Counted from the stretch's first letter, positions 1 to 10,375 are shown. The stretch is 64,000 nucleotides of DNA from Mesorhizobium sp. B4-1-4 (GCF_006439395.2 NZ_CP083950.1:1426001-1490000); one strand, 5' to 3'. Numbers and translations are program-made. The notes: a model not told the origin generated them from the sequence alone.

Positions 1-24
1 CCGAGTTCTTTAATACCGCGTTCC

Positions 25-52
25 AAACCGCCGGCCTTCGAGCCGGCGGTTT
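25..52 (+). terminator. Intrinsic terminator of the gene left of the window
   Basis: An 11-bp perfect stem (25-35 with 42-52, loop CTTCGA) is followed by a T-rich stretch to position 60. It would end a plus-strand transcript entering from the left. recA usually precedes alaS in rhizobia, so that gene is the expected one, but no recognisable recA coding sequence lies inside the window. Confidence 0.75.
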
Positions 53-166
53 TCGTTTTCGGCAGACCGGTAAGCTCCTGGATTGGCCCAATTCCGTGTT
101 TCTGGACAGGGTCGGGCGTGCCCGCTAAAAGGCCAAGTCTATTTTCTAAGACGCAGAGACCAGTTT

Positions 167-190
167 CCGCCGGCTGTGCCGGCGGTTTTC
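167..190 (+). promoter_or_regulatory. Terminator-like hairpin in the alaS leader
   Basis: CCGCCGGC (167-174) pairs with GCCGGCGG (178-185) across a TGT loop and is followed by TTTTC. The structure ends about 20 nt before the alaS start. It resembles the terminator at 25-52 in sequence, but it lies between any promoter and alaS, so it would act as an attenuator or as a duplicate terminator. No anti-terminator partner was identified by eye. Confidence 0.4.
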
Positions 191-207
191 GCGAAAAGGC
201 AGCAGTC

Positions 208-2871
208 ATGAGTGGCGTGAACGAGATCCGGTCGACATTTCTCGACTATTTCCGCAAGGAGGGCCATGAGGTCGTGGCCTCGAGCCCACTCGTGCCGCGC
301 AACGATCCGACCTTGATGTTCACCAATGCCGGCATGGTGCAGTTCAAGAACGTCTTCACCGGTTTGGAGAAGCGGACTTATTCGCGCGCCACCACCGCCC
401 AGAAGAGCGTTCGCGCCGGCGGCAAGCACAATGACCTCGACAATGTCGGCTACACCGCGCGCCATCTCACCTTCTTCGAGATGCTCGGCAATTTCTCCTT
501 CGGCGACTATTTCAAGGAGCGCGCCATCGAGCTTGCCTGGAACCTGATCACCCGGGAGTTCGGGCTGAAGAAGGACAAGCTGCTGGTCACCGTCTATCAC
601 ACCGACGACGAGGCGGCCGGCTTCTGGAAGAAGATTGCCGGTTTCTCGGACGATCGCATCATCCGCATCGCGACCTCGGACAATTTCTGGGCGATGGGCG
701 ACACCGGTCCCTGCGGGCCGTGCTCGGAAATCTTCATCGATCGTGGCGAGCACATCTGGGGTGGACCTCCCGGCAGTCCTGAGGAAGACGGCGACCGGTT
801 TCTCGAATTCTGGAACCTGGTGTTCATGCAGTATGAACAGGTGACGAAGGAGCAGCGCATCGACCTGCCGCGCCCGTCGATCGACACCGGCATGGGCCTG
901 GAGCGCATGGCCTCCATCCTGCAAGGGGTGGAAAGCGTCTTCGAGACCGACCTGTTCCGCCACCTGATCGATGCGGCGTCGTCCGCGCTTGGGCGGGCGC
1001 CTGGCGCGGAAACGGTGGCGTCCTACCGCGTCATTGCGGATCACCTGCGCTCGTCCTCCTTCCTGGTGGCCGACGGCGTGCTGCCGTCGAACGAAGGCCG
1101 CGGTTATGTGCTGCGCCGCATCATGCGCCGCGCCATGCGCCATGCGCAGTTGCTCGGCGCCCGCGATCCGCTGATGTGGAAGCTGATGCCGGCGCTGGTG
1201 CGCGAGATGGGCCAGGCCTATCCCGAGCTGGTGCGCGGCGAAGAGATGATTACCGAAACCCTGAAACTCGAGGAAACCCGCTTCCGCAAGACGCTGGTGC
1301 GCGGCCTTGGCCTGCTGTCGGAGGCGACGGAAAAGCTCCATGCCGGCGACATGCTGGACGGCGAGACTGCGTTCAAACTTTATGACACCTATGGCTTCCC
1401 GCTCGACCTGACGCAGGACGCGCTGCGGCAGCGCAACATCTCGGTCGATCTTGCCGGCTTCACCGACGCGATGGAACGGCAGAGGACCGAGGCGCGCGCT
1501 CACTGGGCAGGCTCCGGCGAGGCCGCGACCGAGACGGTCTGGTTCCCGATCCGCGAGAAGACCGGCGCCACCGAATTCCTCGGCTATGAGACAGAGCAAG
1601 CGGAAGGTCTCGTCCAGGCGCTGGTCAGGGAAGGCAAGACCGTGGACAGCGCCGGCAAGGGTGAAGCTGTTGCCGTGGTTGTCAACCAGACGCCGTTCTA
1701 TGCCGAATCCGGCGGCCAGATGGGCGACACCGGCGTCATTTCGGGCGAGGGGTTCTCGATGGAGGTCTCCGACACGCAGAAGAAGGCGGATGGGCTGTTC
1801 GTGCATATCGGCAAGGTGATTAACGGCACGGTCAAGACGGGCGCCGCCGTCGAGCTGAAGGTCGACCATAACAGGCGCTCCAGGTTGCGCGCGAACCATT
1901 CGGCGACGCATCTCATCCATGAGGCGTTGCGCGAAGTGCTGGGCACCCATGTCGCCCAGAAGGGCTCGTTGGTCGCGCCCGAGCGGCTGCGCTTCGACAT
2001 CTCGCACAACAAGCCGATCTCGGCCGAGGAACTCGAAGAAGTCGAGCGCATGGCCAACGAGATCGTCGTGCAGAACAGCCCGGTGACCACGCGGCTGATG
2101 TCGGTCGACGACGCCATTGCCGAGGGCGCCATGGCGCTGTTCGGCGAGAAGTACGGCGACGAGGTGCGCGTCGTGTCGATGGGCACTGGACTGCATGGCG
2201 CCAAGGCCAACCGGCCCTATTCGGTCGAGCTTTGCGGCGGCACCCATGTCAGGGCGACCGGCGATATCGGCCTTGTGCGCATCGTCTCGGACAGCGCGGT
2301 CGCCGCCGGTGTGCGCCGGATAGAGGCGCTGACCGGCGAAGCCGCGCGTAAGCATCTCGACGAGCAGGATCGGCGCCTTAAGACGGCTGCGGCGACCCTG
2401 AAGATTTCACCGGCCGACGTGCCGGCGCGTGTCGAGGCTTTGCTCGAAGAGCGCAAGAAGCTCGAGAAGGAACTGACCGAAGCGCGCAAGAAACTGGCGC
2501 TGGGCGGTGCGGGGGCTGGTGCGCCAGCTGAAAACGAAGTGGTGGCGGGCGTCGGCTTCCTCGGCAAGGCGGTCTCCGGTGTTTCGCCGAAGGATCTGAA
2601 GCCGCTGGCCGATGCCGGCAAGACCTCGCTCGGCTCCGGCGTCGTCGTCTTTGTCGGCGCCAGCGAGGACAACAAGGCGAGCGTCGTCGTCGCCGTGACC
2701 GATGACCTCGTCGGCCGCTTCAGCGCCGTAGACCTGGTGCGCGTGGCGTCCGCCGCATTGGGCGGGCAGGGCGGTGGCGGCCGGCCTGATATGGCGCAGG
2801 CTGGCGGCCCGGACGCGTCGAAGGCCAATGACGCGATCGCGGCGGTGAGGGCGGCGCTCGAAGCAGCATGA
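208..2871 (+). CDS. alaS: Alanine--tRNA ligase
   Basis: Charges tRNA-Ala with alanine and edits mischarged Ser/Gly-tRNA in the cytoplasm. From the ATG at 208 the product is 887 aa, the normal length. The class II catalytic domain fills the N-terminal half, with an opening typical of the family ([10 protein letters not shown], then [12 protein letters not shown]). The editing domain carries the zinc site: HSATH at residues 564-568 and CGGTH at 676-680. A coiled-coil and C-Ala domain with a Gly-rich [16 protein letters not shown] tail closes the protein. The frame is open upstream to 118, but conserved sequence begins at 208. A terminator-like hairpin precedes the start. The next gene follows after 7 nt and may be co-transcribed. 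Confidence 0.97.
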   Translation: MSGVNEIRSTFLDYFRKEGHEVVASSPLVPRNDPTLMFTNAGMVQFKNVFTGLEKRTYSRATTAQKSVRAGGKHNDLDNVGYTARHLTFFEMLGNFSFGDYFKERAIELAWNLITREFGLKKDKLLVTVYHTDDEAAGFWKKIAGFSDDRIIRIATSDNFWAMGDTGPCGPCSEIFIDRGEHIWGGPPGSPEEDGDRFLEFWNLVFMQYEQVTKEQRIDLPRPSIDTGMGLERMASILQGVESVFETDLFRHLIDAASSALGRAPGAETVASYRVIADHLRSSSFLVADGVLPSNEGRGYVLRRIMRRAMRHAQLLGARDPLMWKLMPALVREMGQAYPELVRGEEMITETLKLEETRFRKTLVRGLGLLSEATEKLHAGDMLDGETAFKLYDTYGFPLDLTQDALRQRNISVDLAGFTDAMERQRTEARAHWAGSGEAATETVWFPIREKTGATEFLGYETEQAEGLVQALVREGKTVDSAGKGEAVAVVVNQTPFYAESGGQMGDTGVISGEGFSMEVSDTQKKADGLFVHIGKVINGTVKTGAAVELKVDHNRRSRLRANHSATHLIHEALREVLGTHVAQKGSLVAPERLRFDISHNKPISAEELEEVERMANEIVVQNSPVTTRLMSVDDAIAEGAMALFGEKYGDEVRVVSMGTGLHGAKANRPYSVELCGGTHVRATGDIGLVRIVSDSAVAAGVRRIEALTGEAARKHLDEQDRRLKTAAATLKISPADVPARVEALLEERKKLEKELTEARKKLALGGAGAGAPAENEVVAGVGFLGKAVSGVSPKDLKPLADAGKTSLGSGVVVFVGASEDNKASVVVAVTDDLVGRFSAVDLVRVASAALGGQGGGGRPDMAQAGGPDASKANDAIAAVRAALEAA

Positions 2872-2878
2872 AAGTCCG

Positions 2879-4173
2879 ATGAACGTCCTCGTTCTAGGCG
2901 GCTACGGACTGATCGGAGAGGCCGTCCTTGAACGGTTGCTTCAAGACGGCCACCACCTACTCGGCCTGGGCCGCGATATCGGACAGGCGCGGCGCCGCAG
3001 ACCCCGCGTCCAGTGGATCGCGGCGGATATGTCGCGACTGCTCTCAGCGGCCGACTGGATTCCCCTGCTTGCCGGCGTGGAAGTGGTGGTGAACGCCGCA
3101 GGCGCTTTGCAGGATGGTCCTCGTGATCAGCTGGATGCGATCCACCGGCGTTCGGTCGCCGCGCTCATCGCCGCCTGTGAACAGGTGGGTGTGAACCAAT
3201 TGGTACAGATTTCCGCGATTGGCGCAGATATCGCTTCCGACAGCACCTTTTTCCGGACCAAGGCGGAAGGTGACCGCGCCGTCGCTTCGTCGTCTCTGAA
3301 CTGGACGATCCTGCGGCCCGGTCTGGTCATCGCGCCCGCCGCCTATGGCGGGACGGCTTTGTTGCGCGCGCTTGCCGCGAGTCCAGCAATTATCCCCGTA
3401 ACGTTGGCGGATCGGCCGATCCAGACCGTATCGGTAACGGATGTCGCCGAGGCGGTATCGCGTGCGGTCGCCGGACGTCTGGCATGCGGGCAGATTATCG
3501 ATCGGTCGAGCAACGGGCCAGGCCTCTTGCCGACGTCCTGCTTGAGTTTCGTGCTTGGCTCGGCCTGCCCAAGGCGCCGGTCGTGACGGTGCCGGCAATC
3601 GTCGGGAGGCTCGCCAGCGGCATCGCCGATGGACTTGGCGCTCTCGGGTGGCGGTCTCCCTTGCGCAGTGCGGCACTTGCCGCGCTGAAGCAAGGCGTTA
3701 CCGGCAACGCCAAGGCCTGGACCGAAATTACCGGCCGTCCGCCGCAGTCGCTGGAAGCTACGCTGGCGGCAATGCCCGCACATGTTCAGGAGAGGTGGTT
3801 TGCGCGCCTGTGGCTGCTGAAACCGGTCGTGTTTGCCGTCCTGTCGATGTTCTGGTTGGCCTCCGGCATCGTCGGCTTCATCAGACAGGATGCAGCTGCG
3901 GACATTCTGGCATCGCGCGGCCTGTCGCCCGCTCTTGCGCTCTGGATGGTTCTCGCCGGAAGCGTCGCCGACATCCTGGTCGGCGCCGCCGTTTTGGTAC
4001 GTTGGCTGGCTCGGGCGGGGCTGATGGCGATGATTGCCATCACCTTGGTTTATCTTGGCGCAGCGACCGTGCTTGCTCCCGATATCTGGCTCGATCCGCT
4101 CGGACCGTTGGTCAAGACCGTACCCGCGCTCTGCCTCGTCCTGGTGGCGCTGGCGATCCTGGAAGAGCGATGA
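2879..4173 (+). pseudogene. Frameshifted SDR/NmrA-like protein with DoxX-like C-terminal domain
   Basis: Two overlapping frames together make one recognisable protein of about 430 aa. The first (2879 to about 3502) is an NAD(P)-binding Rossmann domain with VLVLGGYGLIGEAV at its N-terminus. The second (about 3505-4173) continues with the usual linker (VEQRARPLADVL...WLGLPKAP) and a four-helix DoxX-like membrane domain. The frames join at GATCGGTCGAG (3500-3510); inserting one base (GATCTGGTCGAG) would give the expected D-L-V-E and restore a single frame. I therefore call it a frameshifted gene, either real or a sequence error. Read as written, the first frame stops at 3586. The DUF2269 gene overlaps its end (ATGA), so both probably form one transcript after alaS. 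Confidence 0.8.
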
Positions 4174-4649
4174 ACCTCTGGGCCGACATTCTGCGCTGGG
4201 TGCATGTCATCGGTGCAACGGTGCTGTTCGGCACTGGCGCTGGAATTGCCTTCTTCATGCTCATGGCGCAGCGTACCGGCCGGCCCGAGATCGTCGCCCA
4301 TGTCGCAGGCACCGTCGTCATCGCCGATGCCATCTTCACCGCCACGGCTGTTGTGGTCCAGCCAATCACCGGCGCGCTTCTGGCCCGCGAGATCGGGTGG
4401 CCGCTGTCGCAGGGCTGGATCGTGCTTTCCTTGCTGCTCTATGTCGTAACCGGCGCGTTCTGGCTGCCGGTTGTCTGGATACAGTTGCGCATACGTGATC
4501 TGGCTCGGCAGGCGGCACGTGAAAACGCGCCGTTGCCGGACGAGGAAAAGCGCCTCTTCCGCATCTGGTTCGTCTGCGGTTTTCCAGCCTTTGCCGCGGT
4601 GCTTGCAATCCTCTGGCTGATGGTGACACGGCCCGAGATCAGATTGTAG
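4170..4649 (+). CDS. DUF2269-family integral membrane protein
   Basis: 159 aa with four predicted hydrophobic helices, beginning MNLWADILRWVHVIGATVLF. This pattern, with an HVIG motif in the first helix, is typical of DUF2269 proteins, whose biochemical role is unknown. The ATG overlaps the stop codon of the SDR/DoxX-like gene (ATGA), implying translational coupling and a shared function at the membrane. The DoxX-like domain upstream and this protein are often neighbours in rhizobia. A basic/acidic loop (residues about 107-130) separates the last two helices. Confidence 0.8.
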   Translation: MNLWADILRWVHVIGATVLFGTGAGIAFFMLMAQRTGRPEIVAHVAGTVVIADAIFTATAVVVQPITGALLAREIGWPLSQGWIVLSLLLYVVTGAFWLPVVWIQLRIRDLARQAARENAPLPDEEKRLFRIWFVCGFPAFAAVLAILWLMVTRPEIRL

Positions 4650-4684
4650 CCTCCCGCTCCTGAGCGTGGCCTCCAGGCTTGGTG

Positions 4685-5323
4685 CTAACCGACCTTCTCG
4701 GTTTTGGCAAAGCTCGGGCGAGCGGCGATGCGCGCATACCAGTCGCTTATGTCAGCAAACCGCGCCAGCAGCTCGCGCCCGTCGGCAACCTTGACGAAAT
4801 AGCCGATAATCGGCGCCGCGTGCAGATCGGCCAGCGTCAGCTGCTCGCCAAGCAGCCAGGATCTTTGGGCCTTGAGGGAGGTCAGCACTGTGAGCACGGT
4901 TTCTGCTTGGCGCAAACCGCTAGCGATCAAAGATTCGTCCGGTCGCTCCTTCTCCAGCCGCTCGACGGCGACGTCCCACACCATCGATTTGTAACCATAA
5001 GCATCAAGCATGCCGATGATCTGGCCCATCCTGGCGCGGCCGCGCGCATTCGCCGGCTGAAGCGCCGGACCGTCGAACGCCTCGTCGACATAGCGCGCGA
5101 TCGCACTGGTCTCGAAGAGACGGAAACCATCGTGCTCGAAAGCCGGAATGCGGCCGAACGGATGGCGTTCGAGAAACCACGCCGGAATGCCGTCAGCGGC
5201 GAAGATGTCGAGCGGTACGAGCTCGTAGTCGATACCCTTCTCCTCCAGCGCCATCCGTGCGATGCGTACGTAAACGCTGTAATCCGCGCCGTAGAGCACC
5301 GGTTTGGTCACGCTGCCAGCCAT
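4685..5323 (-). CDS. Glutathione S-transferase family protein
   Basis: 212 aa from the ATG at 5323 (MAGSVTKPVLYGADYSVY). The N-terminal thioredoxin-like domain contains the expected Val-Pro-like region and an E-T-S-A-I glutathione-contact motif (FRLFETSAIARYVDE). The C-terminal all-helical domain has LLGEQLTLADLHAAPI, the GST N-capping box. The frame is open upstream into icd, but that part reads as icd antisense. An AGGAGG at 5355-5360 (minus strand) is too far from the chosen start to decide it. Substrate unknown. It is convergent with the DUF2269 gene and lies downstream of icd on the same strand. Confidence 0.88.
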   Translation of the reverse strand: MAGSVTKPVLYGADYSVYVRIARMALEEKGIDYELVPLDIFAADGIPAWFLERHPFGRIPAFEHDGFRLFETSAIARYVDEAFDGPALQPANARGRARMGQIIGMLDAYGYKSMVWDVAVERLEKERPDESLIASGLRQAETVLTVLTSLKAQRSWLLGEQLTLADLHAAPIIGYFVKVADGRELLARFADISDWYARIAARPSFAKTEKVG

Positions 5324-5391
5324 CGCTTTGCTCTCGTTGGCCCAAAAAGCGAAGCCTCCTTTCGGAGCCTTCGGCATGCCGAAATTCGGGG

Positions 5392-6603
5392 TTACGCCAT
5401 CGCCTTCTGTAAATTCTCGTCGATCTTGTCGAGGAAGCCGGTGGTCGAGAGCCAGGGCTGGTCGGGGCCGATCAGCAGCGACAGGTCCTTGGTCATGAAA
5501 CCGGACTCGACGGTCTGGATGCAGACCTTTTCCAGCGTCTCGGCAAAACGCTTCAGTTCGGCGTTGTCGTCGAGCTTGGCGCGGTGCGCGAGACCGCGCG
5601 TCCAAGCAAAAATCGAGGCGATCGAATTGGTCGACGTTTCCTCGCCCTTCTGATGCTGGCGGTAGTGGCGGGTGACGGTGCCGTGCGCGGCTTCCGCTTC
5701 GACTGTCTTGCCGTCCGGCGTCATCAGCACCGAGGTCATCAGGCCAAGCGACCCGAAACCCTGCGCGACCGTGTCGGACTGCACGTCGCCGTCATAGTTC
5801 TTGCAGGCCCAGACATAGCCGCCCGACCATTTCAGGCTCGAGGCCACCATGTCGTCGATCAGGCGGTGTTCGTACCATAGCTTCTTCGCCTTGAACTCGG
5901 CCTCGAATTCGGCCTCGTAGACCTCCTGGAAGATGTCCTTGAAGCGGCCGTCATAGGCCTTGAGGATGGTGTTCTTGGTCGACAGATAGACCGGGTAGTT
6001 GCGCAGCAGGCCGTAATTCAGCGAGGCGCGGGCGAATTCGCGGATCGACTCGTCGAGATTGTACATGGCCATGGCGACGCCGGCACCGGGCGCGTCGAAC
6101 ACGTCATGCTCGATCACCTGTCCGTCCTCGCCGACGAACTTGATCGTCAGCTTGCCCTTGCCGGGAAAGCGGAAATCGGTGGCGCGGTATTGGTCGCCGA
6201 AGGCATGGCGGCCGACGATGATCGGCTTGGTCCAGCCGGGCACCAGGCGCGGCACGTTCTTCATGATGATCGGCTCGCGGAAGATGGTGCCGCCGAGGAT
6301 GTTGCGGATGGTGCCGTTCGGCGACTTCCACATCTTCTTCAGCTTGAATTCCTCGACGCGCTGTTCGTCGGGGGTGATCGTCGCGCATTTTACGCCGACG
6401 CCGTATTTCTTGATGGCATTGGCCGAATCGATGGTCACCTGGTCGTTGGTGGCGTCGCGGTGCTCGATGCCGAGGTCGTAATATTCGAGCTTGAGGTCGA
6501 GATAAGGGTGGATCAGCTTGTCCTTGATGAACTGCCAGATGATGCGGGTCATCTCGTCGCCGTCGAGTTCGACGACCGGGTTCGCCACCTTGATCTTCGC
6601 CAT
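5392..6603 (-). CDS. icd: Isocitrate dehydrogenase, NADP-dependent
   Basis: 403 aa, the length of the homodimeric eukaryote-like NADP-IDH found in rhizobia. It oxidatively decarboxylates isocitrate to 2-oxoglutarate in the TCA cycle. The start [20 protein letters not shown] is the canonical N-terminus, so the 37 upstream in-frame codons are excluded. Visible family signatures include [19 protein letters not shown] (substrate serine/asparagine region) and the metal-binding stretch [20 protein letters not shown]. It is divergent from the RNA methylase gene, with a 212-nt shared upstream region. The GST gene follows 68 nt downstream. Confidence 0.97.
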   Translation of the reverse strand: MAKIKVANPVVELDGDEMTRIIWQFIKDKLIHPYLDLKLEYYDLGIEHRDATNDQVTIDSANAIKKYGVGVKCATITPDEQRVEEFKLKKMWKSPNGTIRNILGGTIFREPIIMKNVPRLVPGWTKPIIVGRHAFGDQYRATDFRFPGKGKLTIKFVGEDGQVIEHDVFDAPGAGVAMAMYNLDESIREFARASLNYGLLRNYPVYLSTKNTILKAYDGRFKDIFQEVYEAEFEAEFKAKKLWYEHRLIDDMVASSLKWSGGYVWACKNYDGDVQSDTVAQGFGSLGLMTSVLMTPDGKTVEAEAAHGTVTRHYRQHQKGEETSTNSIASIFAWTRGLAHRAKLDDNAELKRFAETLEKVCIQTVESGFMTKDLSLLIGPDQPWLSTTGFLDKIDENLQKAMA

Positions 6604-6815
6604 GGAAAGAATGCCTCGTTGCTGGGAATGAACGGCCTTGCCAGCATGGCATTCGGCCGGGGATGCCGCCCGTATATCAAAGCGCTTTTGGCCGCGCAAA
6701 CGGCGATCGGTCACGAATTGGAGCCTGGGTGGTCGCCATTTGCGAATGCTTCATTTTCGCGGCCGAATATGGCAGGGGACGCTGAAATGCCGCAAACAGC
6801 AGTTCATTGACAATC

Positions 6816-7733
6816 ATGCCCGTCACCAAAGATCCCGATAACGCTTCAGCCGCCGGTCCAGCGATCATCCTCGTCGAGCCGCAGCTCGGCGAGAATATCG
6901 GCATGGTCGCCCGCGCCATGGCCAATTTCGGCTTGGTCGAACTGCGCCTGGTCAACCCGCGCGACGGCTGGCCGAGCGAGAAGGCGCGCGCCGCCGCCAG
7001 CCGCGCCGACCATGTCATCGATGCCGTCACCGTGTTCGACGATCTGGCCTCGGCGCTTGCCGACCTGAACTTTGTTTTCGCAACCACGGCCAGGCAGCGC
7101 GATGGCTTCAAAGCCGTGCGCGGGCCGGTGGAGGCGGGCAGGGTGCTACGCGCCCGTCACGGAATGGGGCAGCGCACCGGCATCCTGTTCGGCCGCGAGC
7201 GCTTCGGCCTCTACAATGACGAGGTTGGCCTCGCCGACGAGATCGTCACCTTCCCGGTCGATCCTGATTTCTCCTCGCTCAACATCGCCCAGGCGGCCCT
7301 GCTGATGTCCTACGAGTGGATGAAGTCCGGCCTGGAAGACGAGACCAAAACCAATTTTGCGGGTCCAGACATGAAGCCGGCAAGCAAGGAAGAGCTGCAT
7401 GGCCTGTTCGCCTATCTGGAGGGCGCGCTCGAAGCACGCGGCTACTTCCGCCCCGCGCCGAAGAAGCCGAAGATGGTCGACAATCTGCGCGCCGTGCTGA
7501 CGCGGGCCGGCTTTGCCGAGCCGGAACTGAAAGTGCTGCGCGGCATCATTTCCTCCCTCGACAGGTTTTCGCCGGCCATGCCGCGCGGCGACGGCTCTCC
7601 CGGCGATGATCCGAGACGATTGCCGGCCGCCGCCGCGCGTGCACGCAAGGCGGAGGTTGATCGCCCGCCTGACGCCAATGGCGACGACAACGACAAACCG
7701 CCGCTGGGCGGCAAGGCAACCGACAATGACTGA
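6816..7733 (+). CDS. trmJ: TrmJ-type RNA 2'-O-methyltransferase (SpoU family)
   Basis: 305 aa. A SPOUT-fold domain occupies the first ~170 residues with the three family motifs: [35 protein letters not shown] and [16 protein letters not shown] TrmJ-like C-terminal segment ([15 protein letters not shown]...[10 protein letters not shown]) follows, then a charged, proline-rich tail probably disordered (about 255-305). TrmJ methylates the 2'-OH of tRNA position 32. The ATG at 6816 is preferred over an in-frame TTG at 6807 because no Shine-Dalgarno favours the latter. Its end overlaps murI by 8 nt, suggesting coupling. Confidence 0.88.
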   Translation: MPVTKDPDNASAAGPAIILVEPQLGENIGMVARAMANFGLVELRLVNPRDGWPSEKARAAASRADHVIDAVTVFDDLASALADLNFVFATTARQRDGFKAVRGPVEAGRVLRARHGMGQRTGILFGRERFGLYNDEVGLADEIVTFPVDPDFSSLNIAQAALLMSYEWMKSGLEDETKTNFAGPDMKPASKEELHGLFAYLEGALEARGYFRPAPKKPKMVDNLRAVLTRAGFAEPELKVLRGIISSLDRFSPAMPRGDGSPGDDPRRLPAAAARARKAEVDRPPDANGDDNDKPPLGGKATDND

Positions 7734-8517
7734 GCGGCCGATCCTGATGTTCGATTCCGGCGTCGGCGGGCTGACAGTGCTGCGCGAGGCGCGCGTCCTG
7801 ATGCCGGACCGGCGCTTCATCTATGTCGCGGACGATGCGGCCTTTCCTTTCGGTGCTTGGGAAGAGCCGGCGCTGCGGACCCACATACTCAATCTCTTCG
7901 CCAAGCTGCTCGACCGCTTTGCGCCGGCAATTTCCGTCATCGCCTGCAACACCGCCTCGACGCTGGTGATCGATGCGCTACGCGACAGATTTCCTGACCA
8001 TCCCTTTGTCGGCACCGTGCCGGCGGTCAAGCCGGCGGCCGAGCGCACGCGTTCGGGTCTGGTCTCGGTACTGGCGACGCCGGGCACCGTGAAGCGGCAA
8101 TACACACGCGACCTGATCAGCAAATGGGCGCAGAAATGCCATGTTCGCCTGGTCGGCAGCGACAGGCTGGCGGGGCTTGCCGAAGTCTATATGCGCGAGG
8201 GCTTTGTCGACGAGGAGGCCGTACGCGCCGAGATCGCGCCCTGCTTCATGGAACATGACGGTCTCAGGACCGATATCGTGGTGCTGGCCTGCACACACTA
8301 CCCCTTTCTGGTCAACCGCATGCGCAAGACCGCACCCTGGCCGGTCGACTGGATCGATCCGGCCGAAGCGATTGCCCGGCGAGCCCTTTCGCTGTTGCCG
8401 CCTCTCGATGGATCGCCGCCGCAAGGCGAGCCCGATATCGCAGTATTCACCTCCGGCAAGGCGGATTTCGCCGTCAGCCGGCTGATGCAGGGCTTTGGAT
8501 TATCCGTCCGCCACTAG
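7726..8517 (+). CDS. murI: Glutamate racemase
   Basis: 263 aa. Interconverts L- and D-glutamate to supply D-Glu for peptidoglycan. The paired catalytic cysteines are visible in IACNTAS and ACTHYPFL, and the N-terminal [12 protein letters not shown] carries the conserved Asp-Ser. The ATG at 7726 lies inside the 3' end of the preceding methylase gene; the 40 codons upstream in the same frame are methylase antisense-frame sequence without conservation. Length is at the low end of the family but complete. Confidence 0.95.
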   Translation: MTERPILMFDSGVGGLTVLREARVLMPDRRFIYVADDAAFPFGAWEEPALRTHILNLFAKLLDRFAPAISVIACNTASTLVIDALRDRFPDHPFVGTVPAVKPAAERTRSGLVSVLATPGTVKRQYTRDLISKWAQKCHVRLVGSDRLAGLAEVYMREGFVDEEAVRAEIAPCFMEHDGLRTDIVVLACTHYPFLVNRMRKTAPWPVDWIDPAEAIARRALSLLPPLDGSPPQGEPDIAVFTSGKADFAVSRLMQGFGLSVRH

Positions 8518-8619
8518 AGCAATTCCAGGAAAAGTGCGTAGCGGTTTTCCGTCCGGGATTGCGTAAAAACAAAGGGCTAGAGCGGGTCAACGACTCTATC
8601 GAACGCTGAACCGCTCTAG
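8516..8619. repeat. Rhizobial intergenic palindromic repeat element
   Basis: This element fills most of the murI/RNB intergenic gap. It contains nested inverted repeats: GGAAAA (8528-8533) with TTTTCC (8545-8550), flanked by imperfect GCAATTCC/GGGATTGC, and a separate 9-bp pair CTAGAGCGG (8577-8585) with CCGCTCTAG (8611-8619). From memory, the consensus starting AGAGCAATTCCAGGAAAAGT recurs in intergenic regions of many Mesorhizobium genomes. It may also help terminate the two convergent genes. Confidence 0.6.
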
Positions 8620-8639
8620 GTGGTGGAAACGTTCGCCGC

Positions 8640-10022
8640 TCAAACAGGTTCGAACACGATGCTGCGTCGGTCCGGGTCGGCCAGGACCAGCCTCAGCGTA
8701 AGACCGTCGCCCTGTTTGATCCCAGTGGCCTTTACGATCGCAACGACAGGCATATCGGAAAGCTGAACGCGCACGCCGTGGTCGACGAAGTCGGTGACAA
8801 CGGCTTTGAACGTTTCCCCCTCGCGTCCCTTCAGCATTACCGCCTCCGCAAGGTCGATGGCCGCATGGTTGATCTGCGAAGCGCGGCTATCCGCACGTCC
8901 CATCACCTTCGGCAATCTGGCGAACGCATCAATGACGGCCTGCGGCACGGGCTGGCCGTTTGCGATGGCCAGTGCGCAGCGCACGACATAGCGATCGGCC
9001 AATCGCCTGAGTGGCGCGGTTGCATGGGCATAGGTTGCGGCCATTGCCTCATGCCAGGGGACAATGCCCTCCTGGTAGGGCTGGTATGACGCGCCGGGGC
9101 TAGCATGTCGGATTTCCAGCATTAGCGCCGCCTGTTGCGGATCGCTGGGATCGAGGGTTTGCTGATAGTCCCGCAAGCTGGTGGAGTCTGGCCAAGACAG
9201 GCCGAGGGCCTGTGCGGCGTTGCGCAGTCTTTTCACCTTGAAGGCGTCCGGCTCCGACATCACCCGGAACAACCCGGTATGGTGCGCAAGCATGGCGTCG
9301 GCAATCGCCATGTTGGTCGCCAGCGAAAGCGCGGCATTGTCTTGTTCGGATTGGAGCAGAGGTCTGAATGAAAGCCGGAATGTGCCGTCTGCCAGCCTTT
9401 CAACCTCTTGCTCGGGAGGGTCGACGCGCGAAGCGCCACGACGCTTCTCGTTCATCGCCATGCGCCGCGCCAGCTCGGCGAAGCCGAACGGGAGATCGGA
9501 AGACTGCACACTTTCATAGGCGAGCTTAGCGCGGCTTTGAATGATCGACCGCTCCGCGCCGTCCAATGCCGCCGCGCCATCCTCGGCAACCCGAACGGTG
9601 AAGACGACCGCTGGGCGTGGTCCATCCGACAGCAGACTCGCCGCCCCCTCGGCAATTATCGGCGGGTAGAGTCCGGCCTTGCCGTCCGGCAAGTACAGCG
9701 TCTCGCCCCGCGTCCAGGCTTCGAGATCTATTGCGTCGCCGTCCGCGACGAACCAAGCCACGTCGGCAATGGCATACTGCAGCAGAAGATCACTGCCGCT
9801 CACCTCGATCGAGAACGCCTGGTCAAGATCGGTGGAGGCAGCCGGATCGAGCGTGACGAACGGCATCGCCGTTCGATCGGCATGCTGGTTCGGCACACGC
9901 CTGGCCGCCGCCTGCGCCGCTGCCAATACGTCAGCCGGAAATCCATTCGGCACGTGGAGTTCGTCGCGGATTTTCGCCAGGCCGGTGGAAAGAGCTTGAG
10001 GGGGATCTGTCAGAGATTTCAT
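8640..10022 (-). CDS. RNB-domain (RNase II/R-like) ribonuclease
   Basis: 460 aa. The RNB catalytic core starts near residue 50 with the metal-binding acidic motif VTLDPAASTDLDQAFSIEV, followed by YAIADVAWFV. The late core signature YAHATAPLRRLADRYV is also present. A short C-terminal beta-rich region (FKAVVTDFVDHGVRVQL) may be an S1-like remnant. The two N-terminal cold-shock OB folds of full-length RNase II/R are missing, so it belongs to the short RNB subfamily seen in Deinococcus and many alphaproteobacteria. It is probably a 3'-5' exoribonuclease, with targets unknown. Convergent with murI. Confidence 0.85.
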   Translation of the reverse strand: MKSLTDPPQALSTGLAKIRDELHVPNGFPADVLAAAQAAARRVPNQHADRTAMPFVTLDPAASTDLDQAFSIEVSGSDLLLQYAIADVAWFVADGDAIDLEAWTRGETLYLPDGKAGLYPPIIAEGAASLLSDGPRPAVVFTVRVAEDGAAALDGAERSIIQSRAKLAYESVQSSDLPFGFAELARRMAMNEKRRGASRVDPPEQEVERLADGTFRLSFRPLLQSEQDNAALSLATNMAIADAMLAHHTGLFRVMSEPDAFKVKRLRNAAQALGLSWPDSTSLRDYQQTLDPSDPQQAALMLEIRHASPGASYQPYQEGIVPWHEAMAATYAHATAPLRRLADRYVVRCALAIANGQPVPQAVIDAFARLPKVMGRADSRASQINHAAIDLAEAVMLKGREGETFKAVVTDFVDHGVRVQLSDMPVVAIVKATGIKQGDGLTLRLVLADPDRRSIVFEPV

Positions 10023-10186
10023 CCAGCCGTCCTACACGGGAGCTCTGGACACGGGAAGGCCGCCAGGGAAATTGCCAAAGCCGGCCGGCTGCCGGCCTGG
10101 CAGCAGCGGACGTGGAACCGGGCCTCTGCTGCTGGAACTGAGGCCGGAGGCTCGGCGTTTTCTCCTGACAGCAAAGGAGAACGGCC

Positions 10187-10375
10187 ATGCCAGCCACCTC
10201 GAAAGCCCAACAGAAAGCCGCCGGAGCCGCACTCTCCGCCAAGCGCGGCGAGACGAAAAAGAGCGAACTCAAGGGCGCTTCCAAGGGAATGTACGATTCC
10301 ATGAGCGAGAAGCAGCTCGAGGAGTTCGCCGAGACGAAGCGCAAGGGACTTCCCGAGAAGAAATCGAAAGACTGA
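10187..10375 (+). CDS. DUF3008-family small basic protein
   Basis: 62 aa, very rich in Lys, Ala, Ser and Glu (begins MPATSKAQQKAAGAALSAKR, ends LPEKKSKD), with no hydrophobic segment. The pattern KGMYDSMSEKQLEEFA is typical of the DUF3008 family. Function unknown; likely cytoplasmic and largely helical or disordered. A good Shine-Dalgarno (AAAGGAGAACGGCC) fixes the ATG. It is a single-gene unit, divergent from the RNB gene and followed by a hairpin at 10419. Confidence 0.85.
   Translation: MPATSKAQQKAAGAALSAKRGETKKSELKGASKGMYDSMSEKQLEEFAETKRKGLPEKKSKD

Noticed and set aside
139..2355. 738-codon open frame on the minus strand
   Set aside because: It lies antisense to alaS, has no domain pattern and is a GC-bias shadow of the alaS codon positions.
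2879..3586. Complete 235-aa SDR protein as a normal gene
   Set aside because: Its last ~28 residues match nothing, while the other frame continues with the expected linker and DoxX-like domain. A frameshift explains both.
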